From: an uncultured Sphingomonadaceae bacterium
GTDB lineage: Bacteria; Pseudomonadota; Alphaproteobacteria; Sphingomonadales; Sphingomonadaceae
Assembly (NCBI GenBank): GCA_947497455.1
Contig: CANMGU010000001.1
Span: 1,240,001-1,304,000 of the forward strand
Length of the DNA stretch: 64,000 bases
Direction of reading: 5' to 3'
Shown: in pieces, positions 25,437-34,319 of the stretch
Position numbering within the stretch: position 1 is the stretch's first letter
Layout: each line of letters starts with the position of its first letter
Notes under the pieces: generated by a model
Seen by the model: only the letters and a program-made list of their open reading frames with translations
The model's database searches: none
What the model was told of the DNA's origin: nothing
Program-made: the position numbers and the translations under genes

Positions 25437-27458
25437 TTAACGGAAGAACGCTTCCCGTCCGATCACATATAATATTTTGTTCCCGGCGAGCAGCACGCCG
25501 CGTACCGTACCGGATATTTTCGATACGCCGATACGGCGGCGGTAATTGGCCGGACGTTCGGCTACGCGCAGATCGTGTTGTACGGCTTTGACCTGCATCT
25601 CAATGGTCCAACCAAAGTCCCGGTCTGCCATATTCAGGCGATCAAGCGCATCGGCACGAATGGCACGAAACGGACCGAGATCGGTCATTCTCTCACCCCA
25701 AATCAGCCATACCAGCCGAGTCGCCAGCGAATTACCAAATTGCTGCGGAAGGGTCATGGCGCCTGTCTGCTTTTGCCCCAAAGCCCGTGATCCGATGACC
25801 AGATCAGCCGTGCCGTCTATCAACGGTGCGATCAAACCCGGTCCTTCTTCCGGCACATCTGCACCGTCACCGTCCATGAACAGGAATATATTCGTGTCTG
25901 CCGGTGCGGCGGCTATTCCCGCCAAACATGCAGCGCCATAGCCGCGCTTCGGTTCGCTTACAATTTTCGCTCCGACGGCCAAAGCCTGTTTGATGGTGCG
26001 GTCCGTAGAGCCATTGTCAGCGACAATGATGCACGGCGGCGCAGACCAGTTTTGCGTCTTAATGCCATGAACAACATATCCGATTGAATTTTCCTCGTTC
26101 AGTGCCGGGATGATGACTGCAACCTGGGGCTGCGCTATTGGTGTGCGTAAAGTCTCTGCCGGATCGCCGGCTTTCTTTTCTCTTTGATAACACCAATAAT
26201 CCCAGAAAATAGCAGCCAGCAATATGATGATCTGAGCCACCCAGGCCATCCAGTGCACTTCAAAATCCCTCAGCGCCGGGTTTTCAAGGTTAAGCCCCGT
26301 CAGATAGCTGAGCGGCAATGCGACTGCCGCCGCGAAAGGCCAGACCATGCGGCTTTTTGTCGCAAACGGTAATATCCACAATAGATACCAGGCGTTCACC
26401 GCGGGTGCGAACAGCAGAATAATGCCGAATATCATCGCTATCGGTGCAACTTCTAAACTGCGGGTTCGGGCATGTAGGACCATGATGATACCAATACCGA
26501 TCAATGCAGCGCTCAGCCTTGCTATCGAGGAAGGTAGCAGGGTATCAAGCAACGCAAAGCCCATGGGGTTATAATACCAATCAGCCGCGAAAACGCCGGT
26601 TGTTTCGAATCCTGCACCCTGTCCCTGGATCAGGAAGATGCCATAGATAACCGCCGATGTTGCGATAGCCGATGCCACGGCCCGCCATCCCATTCGCAAA
26701 AGCAGGGGCCAAAGGGCGAGCGCAACAATTTTGGCACCTGCGGCTAATCCGAAGAATAAGCCAGCGGCCAGCGGATAACGCTTTGCCAATAATATTCCCG
26801 CCAGCAGCAACATTGCCATTATGCCGTCGGGATGAATGTGAATGATTGTTTCTGCCAATACCAAAGGGCACCAAGCATATAGTGCTGCTTTTTCAGGACT
26901 GGTCCAACGTAGCAGCAACGCCACAAGGATCAAGTTGATGACAGCAAAAAATATCCGCAACCCCATCGGATCCGTGCCAGCGGACAGATAGGCCAGCGAG
27001 AATATAAATTGCAACGTTGGGCCGTAAATTGTCGACAAATGCGGATTGTTCACTCCATCCAGGGTCAGCGCAAGCCTGCTATCGGGGAGTGTGTTTCCAA
27101 AAAATTCGGCCGGCGCAACACCATAAGGTGTACCCGATATTATCGACCTCCAGCCATCCCAAATGAACCGGAAATAGTCATCTTCAAAGGCTGCAAAGCC
27201 AAAGATCGCCATGATATGAAGGATCAGGGCAACGCTGAATACCGTTCGGACCGTCAGTACCGTTGATCGCCAGATGCCGATGAAAACGACCAAGTTACCA
27301 AGGCTCAGCAACGCAACATAGGGTAGGACAGGGCTGTCATCGCTTTGCGATAACAACACAAGCCCGGCGGTGGCCGCAATTGCCGCCACCGCCGTCAAAA
27401 TAGTGGAAAATCCCATCGATATGCCGTTAGACCGGGCGACAGTTGACTGTTGGCTCAA
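25437..27458 (-). CDS. GT-C membrane glycosyltransferase fused to GT2 polyprenyl-phosphate glycosyltransferase
   Basis: A 673-residue fusion. Residues 1 to about 435 are very hydrophobic (about ten membrane segments) and have the first-loop signature EDDYFRFIWDGW (about 92-103) typical of GT-C transferases that use polyprenyl-phosphate sugars. Residues about 444-673 are a GT2 domain like dolichyl-phosphate mannose synthase: VAVIIPALNEENSIG, ADNGSTDRT, FLFMDGDGADVP (about 527), GSRALG and NYRRRIGVSKISG. One chain may therefore make the lipid-linked sugar and use it. The TTG start at 27458 overlaps the stop of the CxxC copy 2 gene; ATG 27416 is an alternative. Confidence 0.85.
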   Translation of the reverse strand: MSQQSTVARSNGISMGFSTILTAVAAIAATAGLVLLSQSDDSPVLPYVALLSLGNLVVFIGIWRSTVLTVRTVFSVALILHIMAIFGFAAFEDDYFRFIWDGWRSIISGTPYGVAPAEFFGNTLPDSRLALTLDGVNNPHLSTIYGPTLQFIFSLAYLSAGTDPMGLRIFFAVINLILVALLLRWTSPEKAALYAWCPLVLAETIIHIHPDGIMAMLLLAGILLAKRYPLAAGLFFGLAAGAKIVALALWPLLLRMGWRAVASAIATSAVIYGIFLIQGQGAGFETTGVFAADWYYNPMGFALLDTLLPSSIARLSAALIGIGIIMVLHARTRSLEVAPIAMIFGIILLFAPAVNAWYLLWILPFATKSRMVWPFAAAVALPLSYLTGLNLENPALRDFEVHWMAWVAQIIILLAAIFWDYWCYQREKKAGDPAETLRTPIAQPQVAVIIPALNEENSIGYVVHGIKTQNWSAPPCIIVADNGSTDRTIKQALAVGAKIVSEPKRGYGAACLAGIAAAPADTNIFLFMDGDGADVPEEGPGLIAPLIDGTADLVIGSRALGQKQTGAMTLPQQFGNSLATRLVWLIWGERMTDLGPFRAIRADALDRLNMADRDFGWTIEMQVKAVQHDLRVAERPANYRRRIGVSKISGTVRGVLLAGNKILYVIGREAFFR

Positions 27459-27778
27459 GGGATGATGCTATAACGTTCCGACATATAATAGAGTACGGCT
27501 TGTCGCTGCTTGGCCTTCAGATTAAACTCGCCAGCCTTTACCCTAGCGGCGACTGCGCGCGCGGTTTTACCATCGGTAAAGCCGCCCTTATACTCGCACT
27601 TCTTGCAAGTAATACGCTTATTGAACGCTCTTTTGCCTTTGCTAAACGCCGCTGCACGAGGATCGCGTGGTTGAGACGCGCCAAATCCGTCACCGCCACT
27701 ATAACCGCCGCTAGACGCCAATGCCGGTGCCGCAACCATCACAGATGCTGTTGCCAATATTAAGCACAGCTTTTTCAT
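27455..27778 (-). CDS. Small exported CxxC protein, copy 2
   Basis: A 107-residue protein with a signal peptide (MKKLCLILATASVMVAAPALA-S), a Gly/Ser-rich linker, then KRITCKKCEYKGGF and a C-terminal helix AVLYYMSERYSIIP. It is the paralogue of the protein at 23069-23410; CxxC-Glu and the terminal helix are shared. Its stop overlaps the putative TTG start of the fusion glycosyltransferase, so the two appear translationally coupled, suggesting a related role in the envelope. ATG 27778 follows TTTAGGAGTGCAAT. Confidence 0.8.
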   Translation of the reverse strand: MKKLCLILATASVMVAAPALASSGGYSGGDGFGASQPRDPRAAAFSKGKRAFNKRITCKKCEYKGGFTDGKTARAVAARVKAGEFNLKAKQRQAVLYYMSERYSIIP

Positions 27779-27914
27779 ATTGCACTCCTAAATTTTCTGT
27801 CTGGGTTTTGAACCCTCGGTATAATTTTGGAGAAGCGTAGCATTTATTATCTTATCGGTATAGCAAGGCCATATCCCTTTCTATTTCAGAATATGCGCTG
27901 GAGTACAGAACATG

Positions 27915-28100
27915 TTATGTCCGATACGCTCCTTCGTTTGCGGCAGCACAATCAAGATGAGCCACCTCGGCAAATTGGCTTTCTATTCCGTCATGGACTT
28001 TCGCAAGGCCGCCATCATCGCTGGCGAATAGCATATAACCCGCCGCAATTAACGGACTGCAAAGCAGCAACGCGATTAAAACTTTTGCTTTCCAATTCAT
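27915..28100 (-). CDS. Possible small membrane-anchored protein (61 aa)
   Basis: A short frame with an N-terminal membrane segment (MNWKAKVLIALLLCSPLIAAGYMLF) and a soluble tail. ATG 28100 follows AGGATTGCGGA and lies nine bases after the stop of the fatty-acid-hydroxylase-family gene on the same strand. I recognise no family. It could be a cotranscribed small protein or chance. Confidence 0.4.
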   Translation of the reverse strand: MNWKAKVLIALLLCSPLIAAGYMLFASDDGGLAKVHDGIESQFAEVAHLDCAAANEGAYRT

Positions 28101-28109
28101 TCCGCAATC

Positions 28110-29051
28110 CTAGGTTTTGGGTCCAAAAGGGCGTAGCATGTAGTCGCGTAGCGTAGCGACTGGCGGATATCCATCAATGCCAGTCTTTGGAAATTCTCCA
28201 TCTTTCGGCATATATTGTGTGCCAAATATGCGGTCAAAAAATGAAAAAAAGGACGCATAGTTTTTACCAATATGGCGGACATCACGTGTATGATGCTGAT
28301 GATGGTAAACATTGTCAGCAACAACATGACGCAAGGGCGCAGGAAATGACAGCGCCGGGGCATCAGAATGCATGTAATAATTGGATATGAGGTAAAATGT
28401 CGTCACCAGCATGATATGCTGCTGCGGAGCGTCGATCAAAAGTACCAGCGGCGTGGTGATCAGCAATATGTAGATTACATCCTGCCCGAAATGGGAATAG
28501 CTGCGGGCCGCATTTAAGTCTTCAATCTGATGATGGATGGCGTGAAAGCGCCACAGGAAATCATAGTGATGCAACGCACGATGCAGCCAATATTCCATCA
28601 AGCCCAACAACAAAAGATAAGCTAGCGGAAAAGCGACAAGCACAGGTCCTAGATCACCGGCCGCAAATAGCGGTTGTACGCCCAATGACCTCAGCAAGCT
28701 AAATTCTGCCGCTTGAACCAATATAGAAATCGCTAACGCCGTCACACTATAGATCAAGCCATCGCGATATCGGGCGCGAAAATCGGAAAAGCGCAATTGT
28801 CGCCATTCGATGATGACAAAAAGCCCAGCCACCGCCAAAAAGGTAAAGATACCGTTGGTCAAAGCCACAATCGTGTTCGCGGCCAGCGACCCAATTTCCA
28901 TATCTTGTAACGAAAGCCCCAGTCGTTGCTGTATCCAACCGGCAATATAGAGCAACAGTTCCGCAGCTATCAGCAGTACTGTAAAGGTTGCAATGAAGTG
29001 CCAATAGCCACGTTGTTCGAGCTGCTTGCTGGCAATGTTCGGAATCTTCAC
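28110..29051 (-). CDS. Sterol desaturase/fatty acid hydroxylase superfamily membrane enzyme
   Basis: A 313-residue integral membrane protein with four to six membrane segments and the di-iron histidine clusters of the superfamily: HRALHH, HAIHH and HHQHH. Members hydroxylate or desaturate lipids at the membrane; in sphingomonads, candidate substrates are fatty acids, sphingoid bases or carotenoids. The substrate cannot be read from sequence. It is transcribed leftward, away from a 290-base gap containing repeat copy C. Confidence 0.9.
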   Translation of the reverse strand: MKIPNIASKQLEQRGYWHFIATFTVLLIAAELLLYIAGWIQQRLGLSLQDMEIGSLAANTIVALTNGIFTFLAVAGLFVIIEWRQLRFSDFRARYRDGLIYSVTALAISILVQAAEFSLLRSLGVQPLFAAGDLGPVLVAFPLAYLLLLGLMEYWLHRALHHYDFLWRFHAIHHQIEDLNAARSYSHFGQDVIYILLITTPLVLLIDAPQQHIMLVTTFYLISNYYMHSDAPALSFPAPLRHVVADNVYHHQHHTRDVRHIGKNYASFFSFFDRIFGTQYMPKDGEFPKTGIDGYPPVATLRDYMLRPFGPKT

Positions 29052-29229
29052 TATCGCTCCACCGTCGATCTATTCTAGAAATTGAGGGTCGTATAAGATG
29101 CTGTTCAGTCGAAAGTCCAATCACGTTACAGCGTGTTAGTTTTTTGCCTCTTATGCCACTTATTTTGTTTTTAAAGGCCTGCAACTTTATGCCTACTTTC
29201 GGCGATTGGAGAAATAGCTGTCAACAAGA

Positions 29230-29335
29230 ACGTTGGGTTTTCAGCGGACGTAGAATGAACGGATTTCTAACGTCCGCTTTTGCGCCCAATGCGGACATTG
29301 GACCTTGCCTTACTAATCCATCTCGGTGCAATGAA
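29230..29335 (-). repeat. Dispersed intergenic repeat, copy C (inverted)
   Basis: The core CTAACGTCCGCTTTTGCGCC... at 29267-29290 is the reverse complement of the copy A/B core, with further GCGGAC and CGGACAT pieces on both sides. It fills most of the 29052-29340 gap; the following gene starts immediately after it, so its promoter may lie in the repeat. Confidence 0.5.
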
Positions 29336-29340
29336 CGGAC

Positions 29341-29988
29341 ATGACTTTGCAAGCAGACGTATATTGGTCGTTCCGATCACCCTATAGCTATCTCGCGACC
29401 CGCCGTTATGTTGCGCTGACCCAGGAATATGATCTCGCGATCAATCAGCGTTTCGTCTATCCGCTGGCAATCCGTGAACCCGATTTCTTCGAGAAAAACC
29501 ATCCCAATTGGCTGGCTTATACATTTCGCGATATTTTCCGCGTGGCACAGTTTATGGATATTCCGATGGCGCCGCCCAATCCCGATCCGATTGTGCAGGA
29601 CATCGCTACTCGCAAGATTGCTGATGAACAGCCGCACATCTTTCTGCTCACGCGGATGGGGCAGGCGGCGGCGCGGCGTGGTAAGGGGCTGGAATTTGCG
29701 GATGAAGTATCGCGCCTGATCTGGGGCGGTGTGCAGGGCTGGAATGAAGGCGATCATCTGGAACTGGCGGCAGAGCGGGCCGGGCTTGATCTGCCCGAGT
29801 TGAAAGCCGAAGCCGAGACGCATGCAGAAGCTCTGGACAGCGAGATTGCTGCGAACCAGAATGCACTGGAAGCCGCAGGCCATTGGGGGGTGCCAACTTT
29901 GGTATTCGACGGCGAGCCATTTTTCGGACAAGATAGGATTGAATTGGCAGTCTGGCGGATGAAGCAAAATGGCTTAGCCAAGCGCTGA
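29341..29988 (+). CDS. 2-hydroxychromene-2-carboxylate isomerase-like DsbA-fold protein
   Basis: A 215-residue kappa-GST/DsbA-fold protein: N-terminal strand DVYWSFRSPYSYLATRRYV with the Ser-Pro of the isomerase family instead of CxxC, and the C-terminal GVPTLVFDGEPFFGQDRI. Known members isomerise 2-hydroxychromene-2-carboxylate in aromatic catabolism using glutathione. No other aromatic-degradation genes are adjacent, so the natural substrate here is open. Confidence 0.85.
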   Translation: MTLQADVYWSFRSPYSYLATRRYVALTQEYDLAINQRFVYPLAIREPDFFEKNHPNWLAYTFRDIFRVAQFMDIPMAPPNPDPIVQDIATRKIADEQPHIFLLTRMGQAAARRGKGLEFADEVSRLIWGGVQGWNEGDHLELAAERAGLDLPELKAEAETHAEALDSEIAANQNALEAAGHWGVPTLVFDGEPFFGQDRIELAVWRMKQNGLAKR

Positions 29989-30171
29989 TATTTGCGCTTT
30001 CCTAGCTCATCAAAAACGCTTAACTTGAACGGATGGAAAAACGGCCCTCTGCTTCCCGTCGGTTCAACGGCCATGATGTTCGCAGCAATCGAATTTCCCT
30101 CTCATATCGCGTATTTCTTGTAGGGTTTTCAGGATCATAATTTGACTGGGACGAAAGGAGAAACTCTGGGA

Positions 30172-30621
30172 ATGGAAGGAACATTGACTGGCGGCTGTCT
30201 CTGCGGAGCGGTTCGCTACGCGCTTAAACCCGGATTCAGGATGCGGCCCTATGCTTGCCATTGCACGGATTGCCAGCGGCGAACCGGAAGTGCTTTCAGC
30301 CTGCACATGGGTATCATGGCGAACGACCTGACTATTGAGGGCGAGTTAAATGAGGGGACATTTGTGCAGCCCAGTGGAGCGATCAGCACCATTGCTGGCT
30401 GTGCGAAATGCATGAGCCGCATTTATGCCGCCCACGACAAAAGACCGGGTCTGGCAAGTATCCGTGTCGGCACTCTCGATAATAGCAAGGATGTAAGCCC
30501 CGCAGCGCATTTTTGGATTTCGAGCAAGCAGCCGTGGATCGTTATTCCCGAAGGCGTACCAACCCTTGAAACCCAGCCGCAGTCCAGCGAAGAGTGGCTG
30601 CAATATGTCGGTCCCGAATGA
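30172..30621 (+). CDS. GFA-family (CENP-V/glutathione-dependent formaldehyde-activating-like) protein 1
   Basis: A 149-residue zinc-binding beta-tent protein: GGCLCGAVRYAL, then ACHCTDCQRRTGSAFSLHMGI. The cysteines of the structural and catalytic zinc sites are partly present; the later CxxCG site reads GCAKCMSR. Start chosen at ATG 30172, downstream of AAAGGAG; TTG 30142 is possible. Its TGA overlaps the start of a second GFA gene. Members bind glutathione adducts, but true formaldehyde activity is rare. Confidence 0.88.
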   Translation: MEGTLTGGCLCGAVRYALKPGFRMRPYACHCTDCQRRTGSAFSLHMGIMANDLTIEGELNEGTFVQPSGAISTIAGCAKCMSRIYAAHDKRPGLASIRVGTLDNSKDVSPAAHFWISSKQPWIVIPEGVPTLETQPQSSEEWLQYVGPE

Positions 30622-31061
30622 CTGACACGCATACCGGAGGCTGCCAGTGCGGCGCTGTGCGCTATTCCATCGGCGACACGTTACCACCTGCTTATGCGTG
30701 CCATTGCGGGGAATGCAAGAAGCAGAGCGCAAGCGCTTTTTCAATGTCTATTCCCATGACATATGATGTCTTAACGGTGACTGGCTCACCAGAGGTTTTT
30801 GAAACTACTGCGCATAGTGGAAAACAGAAACATAATTATTTCTGCGGGGATTGCGGAACCCGGCTGTGGCATAGCGGGAGTAATCCGCCGACGGCCATCA
30901 CTCTTAAAGTCGGCACTTTGGATGGTTCGGCAGATATCGCACCGGTCGGCCATCTCTGGGTTTCTAAAAAGCAGGCTGGAATCACGCTGGATCCGCAAAC
31001 GGACCAGCATCAGACTCAGCCAGATGATGTTAGCGCCTGGCGCAATAAGTTGGGACAATGA
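30618..31061 (+). CDS. GFA-family protein 2
   Basis: A 147-residue paralogue: GGCQCGAVRYSI, ACHCGECKKQSASAFSMS and the second zinc site YFCGDCGTRLWH, which is more canonical than in the preceding copy. Overlaps ATGA at both ends, with the first GFA gene and the hydrolase, so three genes are translationally coupled. Shared features show tandem duplication followed by divergence. Confidence 0.9.
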   Translation: MTDTHTGGCQCGAVRYSIGDTLPPAYACHCGECKKQSASAFSMSIPMTYDVLTVTGSPEVFETTAHSGKQKHNYFCGDCGTRLWHSGSNPPTAITLKVGTLDGSADIAPVGHLWVSKKQAGITLDPQTDQHQTQPDDVSAWRNKLGQ

Positions 31062-31834
31062 TTGTGGATGTAAAGAGTTGGGACTTCTCCTCGTTTGATG
31101 GTGTAACACTGAAGATACATGAAGCGGGGCAGGGACGCGCTATCATTCTGCTTCACGGGCTTTTCTCCAATGCGGAAACCAACTGGATCAAATTTGGTCA
31201 TGCAGGAGTTTTGGCGGAAGCGGGTTTCCGGGTGATCATGCCCGATCTGCGCGCGCATGGGCAAAGTGACGCACCGCATGAAGCTCACGCTTATCCGCAG
31301 GATGTACTGATCAAGGATGCATTGGCGCTGATCGAATATCTCGATCTGCAAGACTATGACCTAGGCGGTTTCTCACTGGGTGCCCGAACGACCGCGAAAC
31401 TGCTCACAACTGACATTGCACCTGGAAAAGCAATCCTTGCGGGCATGGGGCTGGAAGGCCTGGCTGGCTGGGATCGTCGGCAGGGCTTTTTTTTGAAAGC
31501 TATAGAGCTTCGCGATACGGCTAAACGCGGTGATCCGCACTGGTTGGCAATCCAGTTCATGAAAAGCCAAAAAGTTGATACGGTGGCTGCGGCGCATTTG
31601 CTCAAGACATTCTCGGATATGCAGCCGGACGCGATAGAGACAATCACGACACCGACGCTGGTGCTTTGCGGATCGGAAGATCGCGATAATGGCAATCCCG
31701 AGGCGCTGGCCGATCTGTTGCCGCATGGGCATCATGTCGCGGTTCCAGGTACGCACATGAGCAGTGTGACAAAGCCGGAAATGGCGCGGGAGATGTTGCG
31801 GTTTTTGAGCGTGGATCAAAAAGGGAGTGAATGA
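31058..31834 (+). CDS. Alpha/beta hydrolase
   Basis: A 258-residue hydrolase with HG oxyanion region (ILLHGLFSNAE), DLRAHGQSDAP, the nucleophile elbow GGFSLGAR with Ser, an acid around CGSEDRDNGNP and the catalytic His in PGTHMSSV. This is an intact triad, unlike the protein at 21.9 kb. It overlaps the second GFA gene and is followed three bases later by the membrane-protein gene. It may be an esterase acting on the same compound as its GFA neighbours, for example a thioester such as an S-acyl-glutathione. Confidence 0.9.
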   Translation: MIVDVKSWDFSSFDGVTLKIHEAGQGRAIILLHGLFSNAETNWIKFGHAGVLAEAGFRVIMPDLRAHGQSDAPHEAHAYPQDVLIKDALALIEYLDLQDYDLGGFSLGARTTAKLLTTDIAPGKAILAGMGLEGLAGWDRRQGFFLKAIELRDTAKRGDPHWLAIQFMKSQKVDTVAAAHLLKTFSDMQPDAIETITTPTLVLCGSEDRDNGNPEALADLLPHGHHVAVPGTHMSSVTKPEMAREMLRFLSVDQKGSE

Positions 31835-31837
31835 AAG

Positions 31838-32365
31838 ATGCCGGGATATATTAGTTGGCGCAATTTCTGGATTTTCTGGCTGGGCGGCATCGCATTGTTC
31901 CTGGTTGTGGTGGTGACCGGCGGGCCGTTGATCACAGACACAGCTCCTGCCGGAATATTGGATCATCAAAGCGCGGCGACGGCCGAACGGGTTGATGCCA
32001 TTCAGCTAAGCTGGGCAGAGGCAGGGAAGATGAACTACGCCAAATGGTCCATGATCGGTGATCTTGTGTTCATCGGTCTTTTTACCATCGGCGGAATATT
32101 GGGCGGGCGGCTAATCTGGCAGGAGGCACAGTCTCCGTCGCTCAAGAAGCTGGGCCTGTTCATGGTGCTCACCTATTTCCTGTTCGGGCTGTTCGACTAT
32201 GTCGAGACCCTGAGTCAGATCACGCAACTCTTGCAGGCAAAAGGCAGTGACACGCTGGCCAGTATCGCTGCTTTTGCACGCCCGCCGAAAATTGCAACCT
32301 GGATCATCGGGACGGTCGGTATGATCGTCGCATTGATCTGGCGATACCGCGAACGACGCGCTTGA
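31838..32365 (+). CDS. Four-helix membrane protein of unknown function
   Basis: A 175-residue protein with about four membrane segments (about 9-29, 68-92, 104-123, 149-168) and a basic C-terminus RYRERRA. I recognise no family. The loop after helix 1 (DTAPAGILDHQSAATAERVDAIQ) is long and probably periplasmic. It is the last gene of the GFA-GFA-hydrolase run. Confidence 0.75.
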   Translation: MPGYISWRNFWIFWLGGIALFLVVVVTGGPLITDTAPAGILDHQSAATAERVDAIQLSWAEAGKMNYAKWSMIGDLVFIGLFTIGGILGGRLIWQEAQSPSLKKLGLFMVLTYFLFGLFDYVETLSQITQLLQAKGSDTLASIAAFARPPKIATWIIGTVGMIVALIWRYRERRA

Positions 32366-32420
32366 CGATCCCGTGAGAAAGTTTCAATTCATACCAAAAT
32401 AAAAGCACAGAGGATTAGCC

Positions 32421-34259
32421 ATGAAAACAGCCGCTTCGATTATCGCCCTGGCCGCTATTGCCGTCAGCGCCCCCGTCCATGCCAAACATCACGAAGAAGG
32501 CGGGATGAAAGATAAAACCAATCCTACGTCAGAAGACGCTAAGAAATTCGTCGAAGAAACCGAGAAAAAGATGTTTGATTTCTCGGTCGATGCCGGTCGG
32601 ATTTACTGGATTAACGCAACCTATATCACTGAAGATACCGATGCCTTGGCAGCTAAGGTCGGTGCCGAGGGAACGACAATGTCGGTTCAGGCTGCGATCG
32701 ATGCTGCGAAATATAACGATGTTCAGGGTCTTGATGCGGTGACCACTCGCAAACTCAACAAATTGCGCGGCGGTATTGTGCTTCCCGCCCCAACTACCGA
32801 AGGCGCTTCAACGGAACTGAATACCATCGCGACCAAGCTGAACTCAGCCTATGGTAAGGGGAAGGGGACCTTGAACGGCGAGGAAATTAACGGTTCTGAT
32901 ATCGAAGCCGCGATGGGTACCAACCGCAATCCGGATGAGCTATCCGAAATGTGGGCAAGCTGGCACAGTAATGTCGGCGCGCCGATGAAGGATGACTATG
33001 CCCGCATGGTTGAGATTGCCAATGAAGGAGCGAAGGAACTCGGCTTTGCCGATGTCGGGGCGATGTGGCGCTCCGGCTATGACATGCCGGCCGATGATTT
33101 CGCCAAGTTGACTGACAAGCTGTGGAGTCAGGTCAAGCCGCTTTATGACGAACTACATTGTTATACGCGGGACAAGCTCAATGCAAAATATGGCGACGAA
33201 GTCCAGGCGAAAACCGGACCAATACGTGCAGATCTGCTTGGCAATATGTGGGCGCAGGAATGGGGCAATATCTATGAAATTGTGGCTCCAGAGGGGGCTG
33301 GTGACATTGGTTTCGATACCACGGAATTGCTGACATCAAAGGGCTATGACGCGATGAAGATGGTCAAAGCGGGTGAGGGGTTCTTCTCATCCCTTGGTTT
33401 TGATCCTCTGCCTGACACGTTCTACGCAAGATCCCAGTTTACAAAGCCAGCAGACCGGGAAGTGGTATGTCACGCCAGCGCTTGGGATATCGACAATGTT
33501 GACGATATCCGGATCAAAATGTGCATCAAGGTCAATGGCGATGATTTTGTGACTATCCATCACGAGCTGGGTCACAACTATTATCAACGCGCTTATAACA
33601 AGCAAAGCTATCTGCATCTCGACGGTGCCAATGACGGTTTCCATGAAGCCATTGGTGATATGATCGCGCTGTCAATCACACCGGAATATCTGGTGCAGGT
33701 CGGCTTGCTGGATGCCGAGAAGGTACCAAGCGCAGACAAGGACGTCGGGCTGCTGTTGCGTCAGGCGATGGACAAGGTCGCATTCCTTCCCTTTGGTCTG
33801 TTGGTAGACAAATGGCGCTGGCAGGTTTTCTCCGGAGACATAAAACCCGCAGAATATACGCAGGCATGGCATGATCTGAAGCAGCAATATCAGGGTATCA
33901 CGCCACCTGTCGATCGGCCCGCTGACGCGTTTGATCCGGGTGCGAAATATCATATCCCAGGCAATACGCCATATTCACGCTATTTTCTGGCGCGCATCCT
34001 GCAGTTTCAATTTTACAAAGCGGCCTGCGATGCAGCGAGTTGGGAAGGACCGCTGCATCGCTGCTCTTTCTATGGAAACAAAGAAGTCGGCGCGCGTTTG
34101 AATGCGATGCTGGAACTCGGCGCGTCCAAGCCTTGGCCAGATGCTCTGGAGGCTTTTACCGGTACGCGCGAAATGGATGGGTCCGCAATGATCAGCTATT
34201 TTGAGCCGTTGATGGATTGGCTGAAAGAAGAGAATAAGGGCAAATCCTGCGGGTGGTAG
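32421..34259 (+). CDS. Exported M2-family (ACE-like) metallopeptidase
   Basis: A 612-residue zinc peptidyl-dipeptidase. It has a signal peptide (MKTAASIIALAAIAVSAPVHA-K), the zinc motif HHELGH (HELGH 381-385) and the third ligand Glu409 in FHEAIGD, 24 residues later, as in angiotensin-converting enzyme. The chloride- and substrate-binding tail region TPYSRYFLARILQFQFY is also recognisable. It acts in the periplasm on dipeptides from peptide C-termini. ATG 32421 follows AGAGGATTAGCC. A terminator follows. Confidence 0.93.
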   Translation: MKTAASIIALAAIAVSAPVHAKHHEEGGMKDKTNPTSEDAKKFVEETEKKMFDFSVDAGRIYWINATYITEDTDALAAKVGAEGTTMSVQAAIDAAKYNDVQGLDAVTTRKLNKLRGGIVLPAPTTEGASTELNTIATKLNSAYGKGKGTLNGEEINGSDIEAAMGTNRNPDELSEMWASWHSNVGAPMKDDYARMVEIANEGAKELGFADVGAMWRSGYDMPADDFAKLTDKLWSQVKPLYDELHCYTRDKLNAKYGDEVQAKTGPIRADLLGNMWAQEWGNIYEIVAPEGAGDIGFDTTELLTSKGYDAMKMVKAGEGFFSSLGFDPLPDTFYARSQFTKPADREVVCHASAWDIDNVDDIRIKMCIKVNGDDFVTIHHELGHNYYQRAYNKQSYLHLDGANDGFHEAIGDMIALSITPEYLVQVGLLDAEKVPSADKDVGLLLRQAMDKVAFLPFGLLVDKWRWQVFSGDIKPAEYTQAWHDLKQQYQGITPPVDRPADAFDPGAKYHIPGNTPYSRYFLARILQFQFYKAACDAASWEGPLHRCSFYGNKEVGARLNAMLELGASKPWPDALEAFTGTREMDGSAMISYFEPLMDWLKEENKGKSCGW

Positions 34260-34267
34260 GCATTAAA

Positions 34268-34303
34268 AAACCGGCGGGAAATTTTCGCTCCCGCCGGTTT
34301 CTT
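34268..34303. terminator. Bidirectional rho-independent terminator
   Basis: AAACCGGCGGGA (34268-34279) pairs with TCCCGCCGGTTT (34289-34300). There is an A-run on the left and T-rich sequence on the right, so it can end both the rightward M2 peptidase transcript and the leftward peroxiredoxin transcript. Confidence 0.85.
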
Positions 34304-34319
34304 CAAAATTTGTATCGCG

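Noticed and set aside
25437-25450. Overlap or fusion between the DUF547 gene and the glycosyltransferase gene
   Set aside because: They are convergent with a two-base gap; both have proper stops and complete C-terminal ends.
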